Assembly: GCA_020718845.1 (NCBI GenBank)
Contig: DYRG01000001.1
Span: 62,001-126,000 of the forward strand
DNA length: 64,000 bases
Reading direction: 5' to 3'
DNA from: Thiomargarita sp.
GTDB lineage: Bacteria; Pseudomonadota; Gammaproteobacteria; Beggiatoales; Beggiatoaceae
Positions 8,691 to 17,072 of this stretch are shown here, piece after piece. Under the pieces are notes generated by a model. That model did no database searches. It was given only the letters and a program-made list of their open reading frames with translations, and was not told the DNA's origin. Made by a program: the position numbers and the translations under genes. Position 1 is the stretch's first letter. Each line of letters starts with the position of its first letter.

Positions 8691-10640
8691 ATGTTAAAAC
8701 ATTATTTTTTAATATTGGTTTTATTAGCCAGTAATTGGGTGAATGCTCAACCCACTGCAATTTTAATGAGTGAAGAGAAAAACTCTATTTATCAACAGCA
8801 ATTAGAGTTGGTAAGTCGTTTCTATGGTTTTGATATTCAACAAACGTCATTTAATATTGAGCAACTCACACCTAATTCTGAGGTATTTTTGTTAATTTTA
8901 ACTGAGCAAAGTTTAAAGCAAATTAATCCAAATAATTTCTTTAATATGCTTTCAAAAAACTTTCCTCAAATTCCTGTTTTGATAGTTGGTTTAACGCCTG
9001 AACTTTCTTCTGATGTATTAAAACAATGGACTCAAGATAAAATCCAACAAATTCAAGAGATTGGAAATAATTTTGAAGGACATTACCAATTAGAGAAATT
9101 ACCTTTGACGGGTCAATTAAGTGGATTAAAAATACCCTTTAAAAATCAAAAAGTTAGTGGATTTAATTTAAAAGATAGCTCGTTGAAATCTATTATTGAT
9201 TTGGTTTCAAAAGAAGATAAGAAATATCCTTTTTTAGTTAATTTAAGCACGCCAACGAATGAAATTTTCTTTCAATCTTATGTGCAACCTTCGTCATTAA
9301 ATGGAGAGCCGATTTGGCGAATGAATTTGAGAAGATTTTTAGAAATTTCAGGTTTGATGATGCTTGCAAAAAAGTATTGCAATGACAAATGTTGGCACAC
9401 TGAAAATATTTATGCAAATTTAACGATTGATGATCCTTGGTTAATTGAGCCTTATGGTTTGTTGAATTATAAGAAACTTTTAGAAAAAATGAATCAAGCA
9501 AACTATCATACAACGATTGGATTTGTGCCTTGGAATTTTGATCAAAATAATGAAAAGCAAGTGATTGATTTATTTCAACAAAATCCTCAACGATATTCTT
9601 TAAGTGTGCATGGAAATAATCATGATCATCGTGAATTTTACAAATATAAAACTGAAAAGGATGATCCTTGGGTTGCAAAACCGTTAGAAATTCAAGAAAA
9701 AAACATTCGTCAAGCCATTTCAAGAATGGAGCAATTTAAAATAAAAACGGGTTTGAATTATGATCCAGTTTTTATTTTTCCTCATCAAATTGCACCCGAA
9801 CAAACCTTAGGTTTATTGAAGAAATATAATTTTATTGCAACCTTTAATGGTGGCAATATTCCTTTAGAAAGCAACGATCCCGTTGATCCTCTATTTTATT
9901 TTCGAGCAACTTCTTCACAATTTGCTAATTTTCCCAGTGTTAATCGTTATGATGTAAGTAATTATGAAGAACCACAAATTGCTTTAAATTTGTTTTTAGG
10001 AAATCCGATTTTATTTTTTGAGCATATTATTTTATTTGCGGAAGGAATTGATTCATTTAATAAAACAGCAGAAATGGTGAATCGTTTGCAACCTACTATT
10101 AAATGGGCGAGTTTGGGAGAAATTGCTCGTCATTTGTATGTGCAAAGAAAATTGAAAGATGATGCTTATCAAATTCAAATGTTAAGCTCAAATATTCAAT
10201 TAGAGAATAAAAAAACAATTCCAATTACTTATCAACTTAAAAAAGCAGAAACTACAAATCCTCAAAGCGTTAAAAATAACGGACAACCATTAGAATATGT
10301 TTATCAAAACAATGAGTTATTGATAAGTATAACGTTGCAACCTCAACAAACAAATCAAATTGAGATTACTTATCCCAATGATTTGAATGTTAAAGCTGAA
10401 GATGTTTCAAAACCACATTTTAAAATTAATTTTTTAAGATGGATTTCTGATTTCAGAGATATTACATTTTCAAATAATTTTATTGGACAATATTTCATTC
10501 GTGCTTATTATGGTTCGAATGCTTATCAAGGTGGTTTCAAAGGTTTAATATTAATGGGTTTGGGTGGATTTATTTTCATCGCAATCGTTTGGTATTCTCT
10601 AAGAAAATATCGCCGTTCTCAACAAAGGAAACTCGCATGA
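8691..10640 (+). CDS. Exported, membrane-anchored deacetylase-like protein
   Basis: A 649-residue protein with an N-terminal signal peptide (cleavage probably after NAQ, about residue 20), a large periplasmic region, and a single C-terminal membrane helix (about residues 615-640) followed by a basic RKYRRSQQRK tail. The central part carries a deacetylase-like triad: TIDDPW near residue 243 (Asp pair) and SVHGNNHDH near residue 302 (His-rich metal site), with FPHQ further on. This resembles NodB-like DUF2334-type folds rather than a standard NodB domain. It would act on a polymer on the periplasmic side. Its stop overlaps the next start (ATGA). The substrate is not known and the family assignment is tentative. 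Confidence 0.65.
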   Translation: MLKHYFLILVLLASNWVNAQPTAILMSEEKNSIYQQQLELVSRFYGFDIQQTSFNIEQLTPNSEVFLLILTEQSLKQINPNNFFNMLSKNFPQIPVLIVGLTPELSSDVLKQWTQDKIQQIQEIGNNFEGHYQLEKLPLTGQLSGLKIPFKNQKVSGFNLKDSSLKSIIDLVSKEDKKYPFLVNLSTPTNEIFFQSYVQPSSLNGEPIWRMNLRRFLEISGLMMLAKKYCNDKCWHTENIYANLTIDDPWLIEPYGLLNYKKLLEKMNQANYHTTIGFVPWNFDQNNEKQVIDLFQQNPQRYSLSVHGNNHDHREFYKYKTEKDDPWVAKPLEIQEKNIRQAISRMEQFKIKTGLNYDPVFIFPHQIAPEQTLGLLKKYNFIATFNGGNIPLESNDPVDPLFYFRATSSQFANFPSVNRYDVSNYEEPQIALNLFLGNPILFFEHIILFAEGIDSFNKTAEMVNRLQPTIKWASLGEIARHLYVQRKLKDDAYQIQMLSSNIQLENKKTIPITYQLKKAETTNPQSVKNNGQPLEYVYQNNELLISITLQPQQTNQIEITYPNDLNVKAEDVSKPHFKINFLRWISDFRDITFSNNFIGQYFIRAYYGSNAYQGGFKGLILMGLGGFIFIAIVWYSLRKYRRSQQRKLA

Positions 10641-11116
10641 GTAATTCAGTTCTACAAAAGATTGCACCTGATGTAAAAATTGGAGAAGGTGCAAAGATTT
10701 TTGATTTTGTTAATTTATACGGTTGTGAAATCGGAGAAAATAGTAAAGTTGGTACATTTGTAGAAATCCAACGTGGTGCTAAAATTGGTAAGAACTGTAA
10801 GATTTCTAGCCATAGTTTCATTTGTGAAGGCGTAACTATCGAAGATAATGTTTTTGTTGGTCATAATGTAACCTTTACTAATGATATATTTCCTCGAGCA
10901 ACTAATCCCGATGGTTCTTTGCAAACGGCTGATGATTGGAAATGTGTTTCTACATTAGTGAAAAAAGGTGCATCGATTGGTTCTAGCGTAACGATTTTAT
11001 GTGGTATTACAATTGGAGAAAATTCCATTGTTGGGGCGGGAAGTATGGTAACAAAAGATGTTCCAGCAAATTGTGTTGTCGCGGGTAATCCAGCAAAGAT
11101 TTTAAGAAACCTCTAA
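10637..11116 (+). CDS. Left-handed beta-helix N-acetyltransferase (WbpD-like)
   Basis: A 159-residue protein built of hexapeptide repeats ([I/V]GxN pattern from residue 15 to 140) with the insertion loop and conserved HNVTFTND motif of sugar-nucleotide N-acetyltransferases such as WbpD and FdtC. The C-terminal AGNPAKILR motif closes the coil. It would acetylate the amino group placed on a nucleotide sugar by the downstream aminotransferase, using acetyl-CoA. A longer frame begins upstream at 10589, but the ATG at 10637 overlaps the previous stop as ATGA and gives the standard N-terminus. Confidence 0.88.
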   Translation: MSNSVLQKIAPDVKIGEGAKIFDFVNLYGCEIGENSKVGTFVEIQRGAKIGKNCKISSHSFICEGVTIEDNVFVGHNVTFTNDIFPRATNPDGSLQTADDWKCVSTLVKKGASIGSSVTILCGITIGENSIVGAGSMVTKDVPANCVVAGNPAKILRNL

Positions 11117-11134
11117 AAATAAAGGAAGAATAAT

Positions 11135-12238
11135 ATGAAAGTCCCTTTTCTTGATTTGAAAGCGCAATATTTAACGATTAAAGAAGAAATCGGTGAAGCA
11201 TTGCAAAAAGTATTAGATACCACTGCATTTGCAGGTGGTCCGTTTGTTGCGGAATTTGAGAAATCATTTGCGCCATATTGTCAAGCAGATCAAGCCATTG
11301 GCGTGGGCAATGGAACAGACGCATTATGGGTTGCATTAATTGGTTTGGGTATTGGAAAAGATGATGAAGTGATTACTGCGGTAAATACTTTTATTGCAAC
11401 CGCCGAAGCAATTAGTTATTGTGGAGCAAAACCCGTTTTTGTTGACGTAGAAACCGATACTTTTAATTTAGACCCAGCACAAATTGAAGCGGCAATTACA
11501 CCAAAAACAAAAGCAATCATTCCAGTGCATTTGTACGGTCAAATGGCAAATATGCAACCGATTTTAGATATTGCAAAGAAACATGGTTTGTTTGTAATAG
11601 AAGATGCTTCACAAGCACATGGAGCAGAATATAATGGAAAACGCGCAGGTTCTTTAGGTGATGCGGGTTGTTTTAGTTTCTATCCGGGTAAGAATTTAGG
11701 TGCTTATGGCGAAGCAGGTGCGGTGGTTTCAAATAATGCCAAAGCCGTTGACATAATGCGTATGTTTCGTGATCACGGTCAGAAACAAAAATACTATCAT
11801 GGCATGGTGGGTTGGAACGCGAGAATGGATGGATTTCAAGGCGCGGTTTTAAGCGTGAAATTAAAACATTTGCCAGCTTGGACAGAAGCCCGTCGTGCGC
11901 ACGCGAAGAAATACAATGAATTATTAGCAAATGTTTCTGGCGTAACTTTAGCAAAAGAACAAAGTTGGGCAAAACACGTTTATCATATTTATCCGATTTT
12001 TGTAGAAAAACGTGATGAATTAATGAAATATTTGGGAGAAAAAGGTATTGCAACAGGTATTCATTACCCAATTCCTTTGCATTTGCAAGAAGCCTATCAA
12101 GAATTAGGTTACAAAGCGGGACAATTTCCGATTGCAGAACATTTGGCAGCACGGCAAGTTTCTTTACCAATGTTTGCAGAATTAACTGATGAGCAAATTG
12201 AATACATTGTTTCAGAAATTAAACAATTCATGGCTTAA
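11135..12238 (+). CDS. DegT/DnrJ/EryC1-type sugar aminotransferase (WbpE-like)
   Basis: A 367-residue PLP enzyme. VPFLDLKAQY opens the protein, GNGTDALWVAL near residue 60 binds cofactor phosphate, EDASQAHGA near residue 160 contains the Asp that contacts the pyridine nitrogen, and FSFYPGKNLGAYGEAG near residue 185 contains the Schiff-base lysine. It transfers an amino group, normally from glutamate, to a keto sugar nucleotide. Together with the acetyltransferase directly upstream and the Gfo/Idh gene it forms a plausible acetamido-sugar set. It is the last gene of the operon; a strong terminator follows. Confidence 0.92.
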   Translation: MKVPFLDLKAQYLTIKEEIGEALQKVLDTTAFAGGPFVAEFEKSFAPYCQADQAIGVGNGTDALWVALIGLGIGKDDEVITAVNTFIATAEAISYCGAKPVFVDVETDTFNLDPAQIEAAITPKTKAIIPVHLYGQMANMQPILDIAKKHGLFVIEDASQAHGAEYNGKRAGSLGDAGCFSFYPGKNLGAYGEAGAVVSNNAKAVDIMRMFRDHGQKQKYYHGMVGWNARMDGFQGAVLSVKLKHLPAWTEARRAHAKKYNELLANVSGVTLAKEQSWAKHVYHIYPIFVEKRDELMKYLGEKGIATGIHYPIPLHLQEAYQELGYKAGQFPIAEHLAARQVSLPMFAELTDEQIEYIVSEIKQFMA

Positions 12239-12252
12239 TTAACTATTGAAGA

Positions 12253-12282
12253 AACCCGATAATAAAAACGTCGGGTTTTTTT
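12253..12282 (+). terminator. Rho-independent terminator of the polysaccharide operon
   Basis: AACCCGA and TCGGGTT form a seven-base stem around an AT-rich loop, followed by a run of T. It lies 15 bases after the aminotransferase stop and marks the end of the polysaccharide cluster. Confidence 0.85.
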
Positions 12283-12295
12283 AGGTCTAAAGGAA

Positions 12296-12769
12296 ATGGA
12301 AGAACTCGCAAAACAAGTGGGTGCATTTTTAGAACAAAAACAGTGGAAATTAGTGGTTGCGGAATCGTGCACGGGCGGTGGTTTAGGCGAAAGCATTACC
12401 TCGATTTCGGGGAGTTCAAAATGGTTTGATCGGGGATTTATTACCTATTCAAATGAATCAAAAATAGAAATGCTCGGCGTTGATTTGGCGATTATTGAAC
12501 AACATGGTGCGGTGAGTGAAGAAACTGTGTTGGCGATGGCGAAAGGTGCGTTAATGCGAAGTGCAGCGCGGATTGGCGTGGCGATTAGCGGAATTGCAGG
12601 ACCTGATGGCGGTTCGCCTGAAAAACCCGTCGGGACGGTGTGGATTGCGTGGGCGGGGAAATTTGGGTATCGAACGCAACTTTTTGTTTTTAAAGGAAAT
12701 CGCACAGAAATACGACAACAAGCGGTCGACGCTGCATTAAAAGGAATTTTAGCGGCGGGCGATCTTTAA
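12296..12769 (+). CDS. pncC: Nicotinamide-nucleotide amidohydrolase (CinA C-terminal domain)
   Basis: A 157-residue stand-alone CinA-C domain. VAESCTGG near residue 22 contains the catalytic Ser, SSKWFDRGFITYSN and KIEMLGV follow, and GIAGPDGGSPEKPVGTVW near residue 100 is the second signature. The enzyme converts nicotinamide mononucleotide to nicotinate mononucleotide and ammonia in NAD salvage. Length agrees with PncC (about 160). It starts directly after the terminator, with AAAGGA unusually close to the ATG. Base composition is richer in GC than the polysaccharide genes upstream, consistent with the return to core chromosome. Confidence 0.92.
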   Translation: MEELAKQVGAFLEQKQWKLVVAESCTGGGLGESITSISGSSKWFDRGFITYSNESKIEMLGVDLAIIEQHGAVSEETVLAMAKGALMRSAARIGVAISGIAGPDGGSPEKPVGTVWIAWAGKFGYRTQLFVFKGNRTEIRQQAVDAALKGILAAGDL

Positions 12770-12795
12770 CATTCCAAATACTTGCTGCATTGCAC

Positions 12796-12801
12796 TATAA
12801 T
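12796..12801 (+). promoter_or_regulatory. -10 element upstream of gltA
   Basis: A consensus TATAAT lies 68 bases before the gltA start. No good -35 hexamer is seen at standard spacing, so the promoter may rely on an activator or an extended contact. Confidence 0.45.
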
Positions 12802-12868
12802 AGAGATTTATGGGATACTGATTTTTTTTGATGTATTGGCATTAACCATTCCTGCGAGGGGGAGATTC

Positions 12869-14158
12869 ATGAGTAAGATTGTAACGATTACCGATAATAC
12901 TTCTGGTAAATCAGTGGCTTGTCCAGTATATGAAGGAACGCACGGCGAGCCAGTTTTCGACTGTCAAGGGGTTGCGAAAGAATTAGGGATGTTCACTTAC
13001 GATCCCGCTTTTATGACCACTGCAAGCTGTAAAAGTGCAGTTACTTTCATTGATGGTGATAAAGGAATTTTATTACATCGTGGTTATCCAATTGAACAAT
13101 TAGCAGAACATAGCAATTATTTAGAAGTTTGTTATTTGTTGCTCAATGGAGAATTACCCACCGCGCAACAATTTGAAGACTTTTCTTATGGGATTCGTCG
13201 GGTTTCTGTCTTACACGAATCATTGCTGGCTTTCTACAATGGTTTCCAACAAAATGCTCACCCAATGGCAATGTTAGTTGGGGTTGTCGGTGGTTTGTCG
13301 AGTTATTATCACGAAGAAATGGATATTTATAATCCAGATCACCGCATGATGTGTGCAATGCGTTTAATTGGTAAAATGCCAACTATTGCCGCGAAAAGTT
13401 TCCGTTATTTGTTAGGTCGTCCTCACGTTTATCCTCAACATCAATTCAGTTATGTAGAAAACTTTTTCAACATGATGTTCTGGCTGCCAAACCGTGAATT
13501 TGAAATGAATCCTATTGCGGTTCGTGCATTAGAAATTATGCTGATTCTTCACGCCGATCACGAACAAAATGCAAGCACTTCCACTGTGCGTTTGGCGGGT
13601 AGTTCTCAAGCAAATCCTTACGCTTGTATTGCCGCAGGGATTGCAACTTTATGGGGACCTGCTCACGGCGGTGCAAATGAAGCCGTTGTTAAAATGCTTA
13701 AAGAAATCGGCAAGGTTGAAAACATTCCTACTTTCTTAGAAAACGTTAAAAATAAGAAAGCTCGTTTAATGGGTTTTGGTCATCGCGTTTATAAGAACTT
13801 TGATCCTCGAGCAACTATCATTCGTAAAATCTGTCACGAATTACTCGATGAATTAAAAGCTGAAAGCCATCAACCCATGTTTGAAATCGCCATGAAATTA
13901 GAAGAAATTGCTCTCAAAGAAGACTATTTCATCGAACGCAAACTTTATCCAAACGTGGATTTCTATTCGGGTATTATTTTGAGCGCATTAGGCATTCCAA
14001 CTTCTATGTTCACCGTTATGTTTGCCGTTGCAAGAACCGCTGGCTGGATTGCACAATGGAAAGAAATGGTCGAAGACCCCTCAATGAAAATCGGTCGTCC
14101 TCGTCAATTGTACACCGGTCATGCAAACCGTAATTTCATTCAAATCAAAGATCGCTAA
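12869..14158 (+). CDS. gltA: Citrate synthase
   Basis: A 429-residue type II (hexameric, gammaproteobacterial size) citrate synthase. [17 protein letters not shown] near residue 230 holds the first catalytic His, [13 protein letters not shown] near 265 the oxaloacetate-binding His, and [14 protein letters not shown] near 305 the third His and the substrate-binding region with the catalytic Asp further on. It condenses acetyl-CoA and oxaloacetate. The frame extends upstream to 12782, but the ATG at 12869 has a strong GAGGGGGAG ribosome site and gives the standard N-terminus. A terminator follows, so it is monocistronic. Confidence 0.96.
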   Translation: MSKIVTITDNTSGKSVACPVYEGTHGEPVFDCQGVAKELGMFTYDPAFMTTASCKSAVTFIDGDKGILLHRGYPIEQLAEHSNYLEVCYLLLNGELPTAQQFEDFSYGIRRVSVLHESLLAFYNGFQQNAHPMAMLVGVVGGLSSYYHEEMDIYNPDHRMMCAMRLIGKMPTIAAKSFRYLLGRPHVYPQHQFSYVENFFNMMFWLPNREFEMNPIAVRALEIMLILHADHEQNASTSTVRLAGSSQANPYACIAAGIATLWGPAHGGANEAVVKMLKEIGKVENIPTFLENVKNKKARLMGFGHRVYKNFDPRATIIRKICHELLDELKAESHQPMFEIAMKLEEIALKEDYFIERKLYPNVDFYSGIILSALGIPTSMFTVMFAVARTAGWIAQWKEMVEDPSMKIGRPRQLYTGHANRNFIQIKDR

Positions 14159-14187
14159 GTTGTTTTAAGCGCTTTTTCATCAATTAG

Positions 14188-14226
14188 AAAACCGGCAACT
14201 TGAACTATTTCAGTTGTCGGTTTTTT
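14188..14226 (+). terminator. Terminator after gltA
   Basis: ACCGGCAACT pairs with AGTTGTCGGT (one G-T pair) around an 11-base loop and is followed by TTTTTT. It stops gltA before the convergent TPR gene. Confidence 0.85.
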
Positions 14227-14263
14227 GTTATTTTTAAAAATAGAGTAGATTTCTTTTGACGAC

Positions 14264-15727
14264 TTAATTCTCCAAATTATCAATCCAACTTTGCACGGTC
14301 TTTTCCATCGGTGAACCGATTTGCTTAAACAACGCAACGCTCTTTTCCCAATAACCTCGCGCCCTTTCTTTATCTCCTTTCTTTTCATAAACAGCCCCTA
14401 AATTGGCATAATCTCGAGCAATGCCTTCTTTAATTTCAAGTTCTTCGTGGATTTTTAAGGCTTTTTGATAAAATTCAATTGCCTTGTCTAAGTCCCCTTT
14501 TATTCCATAAACACTCCCTAAATTGCCGTAATTTATAGCAATGCCTTCTTTACGTCCAAGTTCTTCGTTGATTTTTGAGGCTTTTTCATAAAACTCAATT
14601 GCCTTGTCTAAGTCCCCTTTTGTGAAATAAACAAGCCCTAAATTGCCGTAATTTATAGCAATGCCTTCTTTCTTTCCAAGTTCTTCGTGGAGTTTTAAGG
14701 CTTTCTCATGAAACTCAATTGCCTTGTCTAAGTCCCCACGAGTTTTATAAACAACCCCTAAATTGCCGTATTGATTTGCAATGCCTTCTTTGATGCCCAA
14801 GGCTTCGGTAATTTCTAAAGATTTTTGATAAAACTCAATTGCCTTGTCTAAGTCCCTTTTTGTTATATAAACATTCCCTAAATTGCCGTATTTAGTTGCT
14901 ATGCCTTCTTTTCTACCTAAGGCTTTGTCAATTTCTAATCCCTTTTCATGAAACTCAATTGCCTTGTCTAAGTCCCCTTTTGTTCTATAAACAGTTCCTA
15001 AATTGCCGTAAGCAATGCTAATATCTTTTTGATTCTGATGGGTTTCTCCTAATTTCAACACTTGATTGTAAGCGTGAATGGCATTGTCCAATTCTCCAAT
15101 GCGGAGAAATAACGTTCCTAATTGATTCCAACCGTTGGTATTGTCGGGGTCTAATTGGGTGGCGCGGCGATAAGCGTCTAAGGATTGTTGGGTATTTTCG
15201 CCAAAGGTTAATGCCCCGAGATTGCGATAGGCTTCGGCGGTTTGTTGGGCGTGTTGTTCGCCTTGTTGGGCGGTGTCGATAAAGCGTTGTTTCGCAAGTT
15301 CCGTATTGCCGTTCTTTAAGGCTTCTAAAGCTGCGTCAATTTGTGCGCGTGAACCCACGACTTTCCCCGTGCTCAAATCTTGAATTGCAGTCGTCAAGGC
15401 TTTGATTTGTTCATCTTTGTTTTGCAAATCGGTTTGATGGCTGCTCATTAACGTTTTCACGATTTGATTGATTTCATTGCCCGATAATCCAACCTGAAGA
15501 TTGCCACCCGCTTGATTGACTTGATTATTCGAGCCCTTAATCTCAATCTTTTGATCTGAACCTTTGACGGATTCTGGCGGTGTTTTTTCTGGAAATAACC
15601 ACGCCGACAATGAAATCAAAGTCGACAACACCAAAATCCCCACGCCACTAAAAACCCACTCTTTGTTTCTAATCAAACAAGCAATCGCGGGATTCACAAA
15701 TTCAATAAATCTTCTTAACCATTCCAT
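14264..15727 (-). CDS. Membrane-anchored TPR protein with near-identical repeats
   Basis: A 487-residue protein. One membrane helix (about residues 26-45) follows a short cytoplasmic N-terminus; a linker with IEIKGSNNQVNQAGG and a short coiled segment lead to nine or so tetratricopeptide repeats from about residue 150 to the end. The five central repeats read as YGNLGxVYxxKGDLDKAIEF and are nearly identical, which points to recent expansion. TPR arrays bind other proteins; the partner is unknown. It is divergent from the 3HB-oligomer hydrolase fragment at 15915, and was probably the original divergent neighbour of the intact hydrolase before the cassette came in. Confidence 0.8.
   Translation of the reverse strand: MEWLRRFIEFVNPAIACLIRNKEWVFSGVGILVLSTLISLSAWLFPEKTPPESVKGSDQKIEIKGSNNQVNQAGGNLQVGLSGNEINQIVKTLMSSHQTDLQNKDEQIKALTTAIQDLSTGKVVGSRAQIDAALEALKNGNTELAKQRFIDTAQQGEQHAQQTAEAYRNLGALTFGENTQQSLDAYRRATQLDPDNTNGWNQLGTLFLRIGELDNAIHAYNQVLKLGETHQNQKDISIAYGNLGTVYRTKGDLDKAIEFHEKGLEIDKALGRKEGIATKYGNLGNVYITKRDLDKAIEFYQKSLEITEALGIKEGIANQYGNLGVVYKTRGDLDKAIEFHEKALKLHEELGKKEGIAINYGNLGLVYFTKGDLDKAIEFYEKASKINEELGRKEGIAINYGNLGSVYGIKGDLDKAIEFYQKALKIHEELEIKEGIARDYANLGAVYEKKGDKERARGYWEKSVALFKQIGSPMEKTVQSWIDNLEN
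14430..15000 (-). repeat. 120-bp tandem coding repeats in the TPR gene
   Basis: The block gccttgtctaagtccc recurs in exact 120-base register at 14481, 14601, 14721, 14841 and 14961, with most of the intervening bases also conserved. Each unit encodes about 40 residues, i.e. one TPR motif of 34 plus a short linker. The high DNA identity allows slippage or recombination to change repeat number. Confidence 0.85.
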
Positions 15728-15832
15728 TTTCGTTTCCTATTTTGTGCGTGAATCAAAAGTTTAAAACACCTTTCTGCAAATTGCTATGGTTTTATTTGTC
15801 CTAAAAAATGGCTCAATTAAAAGATAATTTTC

Positions 15833-16057
15833 CCCTTTTTTAAAGAACCCAAAGCAGCATCATAAAATCAGGTAAAATAGCGTTAAATTTTGATTTGAAC
15901 AGAGAGAGCTAAAAATGCGTAATTATTTGATTATATTGGCAATTTTAATATTGCAAGGGTGCGGCGGAAGTGGTAATGCGTTGACCGATGCGGCGAATGC
16001 GTTTAAATACGAAAACGATCCGACCACAACCACCCCATTGCCAACGCTTTCTTTTAA
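15833..16057 (+). repeat. Left copy of direct repeat (5' end of 3HB-oligomer hydrolase gene)
   Basis: These 225 bases match 18999-19235 almost exactly: the upstream region, the ribosome site and the first 47 or so codons of the hydrolase. Differences are C/T at 15855, A/C at 15907, one synonymous Pro codon and a 12-base shorter Thr-codon run. Homology stops sharply at 16057, where cassette sequence begins. The pair brackets a 2.94 kb accessory segment. Confidence 0.92.
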
Positions 16058-16064
16058 GGATTAG
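15915..16064 (+). pseudogene. Truncated 3HB-oligomer hydrolase (first 47 residues plus 2)
   Basis: A 49-codon frame beginning MRNYLIILAI with the same lipobox (LQGC) and Thr-rich linker as the intact gene at 19081. After LPTLSF the frame leaves homology, reads two foreign codons and stops. Promoter and ribosome site are intact, so a short lipopeptide could still be made, but the catalytic domain is absent. It is best explained as the stump left when the cassette entered the gene. Confidence 0.88.
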
Positions 16065-16084
16065 CAGTCATTGTAATTTAGGGC

Positions 16085-16378
16085 TTATAGAAGACGTAAC
16101 AGACGTTCTCCACGCCAAATACGAATAATTTTAATATGTTGGGATTCACAGCGATAAATAATACGATAAGGAGAATGAATTAATTCTCGCAAAGTATTCA
16201 TATTAAATTCAGGAACAATACGCCCCATTTCTGGATAATCCGCAAGCAATTCAAGTTTAGCAAAAATCTTCTCTAAGAGTTGTTCTGCGGTTTTTGTAGA
16301 ACCCTGATTTAAATAATATTGTTGAATATTTTGCAAATCCTGTAATGCAGATTCACTCAATGTAACAGGCAAGCTCAT
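16085..16378 (-). CDS. ParE/RelE-superfamily toxin
   Basis: A 97-residue basic protein with the ParE/RelE pattern: ALQDLQNIQQYY at the N-terminal helix, YPEMGRIVPEF in the middle, then LRELIHSPYRIIYRCE and IRIWRGERLLRLL strands at the C-terminus. Such toxins either poison gyrase (ParE) or cleave mRNA (RelE); the GRxVPE plus YRIIY pattern favours ParE. The start overlaps the antitoxin stop by four bases, a typical toxin-antitoxin arrangement. It is the third gene of an operon with an XRE regulator. The target is not proven by sequence. Confidence 0.85.
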   Translation of the reverse strand: MSLPVTLSESALQDLQNIQQYYLNQGSTKTAEQLLEKIFAKLELLADYPEMGRIVPEFNMNTLRELIHSPYRIIYRCESQHIKIIRIWRGERLLRLL

Positions 16379-16569
16379 TTTAAACCTAAACGTTGTTTTG
16401 CTTCCGTTAAAGACATTTCTTTGCCAGTTTCAATGTCAGTAAGTCCTTGAATTAACGCACGCATAAATTCGCGTTCTTCAAATAATTTTTCCCACTCTGG
16501 AAATTGAATAATGACCGCTTTTTTATTGGCGTGTTCATCAATAATATATTCAGGGTGAATTGCAATCAT
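16375..16569 (-). CDS. Small antitoxin (PaaA/RelB-like)
   Basis: A 64-residue acidic/basic-mixed protein just upstream of the ParE-like toxin, sharing an ATGA overlap with it. It lacks a clear DNA-binding domain; EYIIDEHANKKAVIIQFPEWEKLFEE followed by a helical LTDIETGKEMSLTEAKQRL tail fits an antitoxin that wraps the toxin, and the Phd-like strand-helix start is short. AAGGAG lies ahead of the ATG. Because it is so small, transcriptional control is probably left to the separate regulator gene 11 bases upstream. Confidence 0.75.
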   Translation of the reverse strand: MIAIHPEYIIDEHANKKAVIIQFPEWEKLFEEREFMRALIQGLTDIETGKEMSLTEAKQRLGLK

Positions 16570-16580
16570 TACGATACTCC

Positions 16581-16955
16581 TTAAATGTTTTTCTTCATTA
16601 ATTCAATAATCTCTTTTAAATAGGTGATTTCTTTATCTTTTTGTTCTACCATAAATTTGTATTTTTCTATTTCTTGATTTAATTCCATTGTTAAATTTAC
16701 ATAATCATTTTGAATTATTTGTAAGCTATGATCACCTGAAACAACACAAATACTTTTTTCATTAAAGCTATTTAAATCATCTTCTTTAATTTCTAAAGCC
16801 TCAGCAATCTTTTTCAAACGTGGGTTTAATAAGTTAGTTTCTCCCCTTTCAATCTTTGCATAACCACTTTCTGACATATTAAGTTTTTGTGCCATTTGAT
16901 CTTGTGTTAATCCTTTAATATTTCTAAAGTAACTAATCTTTTCGTGAAGGCGCAT
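16581..16955 (-). CDS. XRE-family regulator, first gene of a three-part toxin-antitoxin operon
   Basis: A 124-residue protein with an N-terminal HTH_3 domain (KGLTQDQMAQKLNMSESGYAKIERG, about residues 17-41) and a C-terminal coiled-coil (NQEIEKYKFMVEQKDKEITYLKE). The longer frame starts at 16988, but the ATG at 16955 follows AAAAAAGG and gives the normal HTH start. Only 11 bases separate it from the antitoxin gene. The order regulator-antitoxin-ParE resembles the PaaR-PaaA-ParE systems described in E. coli O157, in which the regulator, not the antitoxin, represses the operon. Confidence 0.82.
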   Translation of the reverse strand: MRLHEKISYFRNIKGLTQDQMAQKLNMSESGYAKIERGETNLLNPRLKKIAEALEIKEDDLNSFNEKSICVVSGDHSLQIIQNDYVNLTMELNQEIEKYKFMVEQKDKEITYLKEIIELMKKNI

Positions 16956-16988
16956 AAACGACCTTTTTTCGGTGGGTAAAAGTGACAA

Positions 16989-17072
16989 TGTCGGTAGGAA
17001 ACTGAACTAAAAAAGGCTTACAGTATAGCGGTACTTTCTTTGTAACTCAATCTTTTTTAGTGAGGTATTTTT
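16989..17072. promoter_or_regulatory. Divergent control region of the cassette
   Basis: The 84-117 bases between the XRE regulator and the secreted-protein gene must hold both promoters. TTACA and TGTAA form inverted half-sites about 18 bases apart (17015-17042), a possible operator for the XRE protein. AGTGAGG precedes the ATG at 17073. Confidence 0.35.

Noticed and set aside
9238-9723. 161-codon minus-strand frame
   Set aside because: Antisense to the deacetylase-like gene; composition is a mirror of that gene and no domain is seen.
11673-12170. 165-codon minus-strand frame
   Set aside because: It is antisense to the DegT aminotransferase, which has complete motifs; no ribosome site or recognisable domain.
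14430-15000. Regular repeats resembling a CRISPR array
   Set aside because: The period is 120 bases, the units encode TPR motifs in one long frame, and no cas genes are present.
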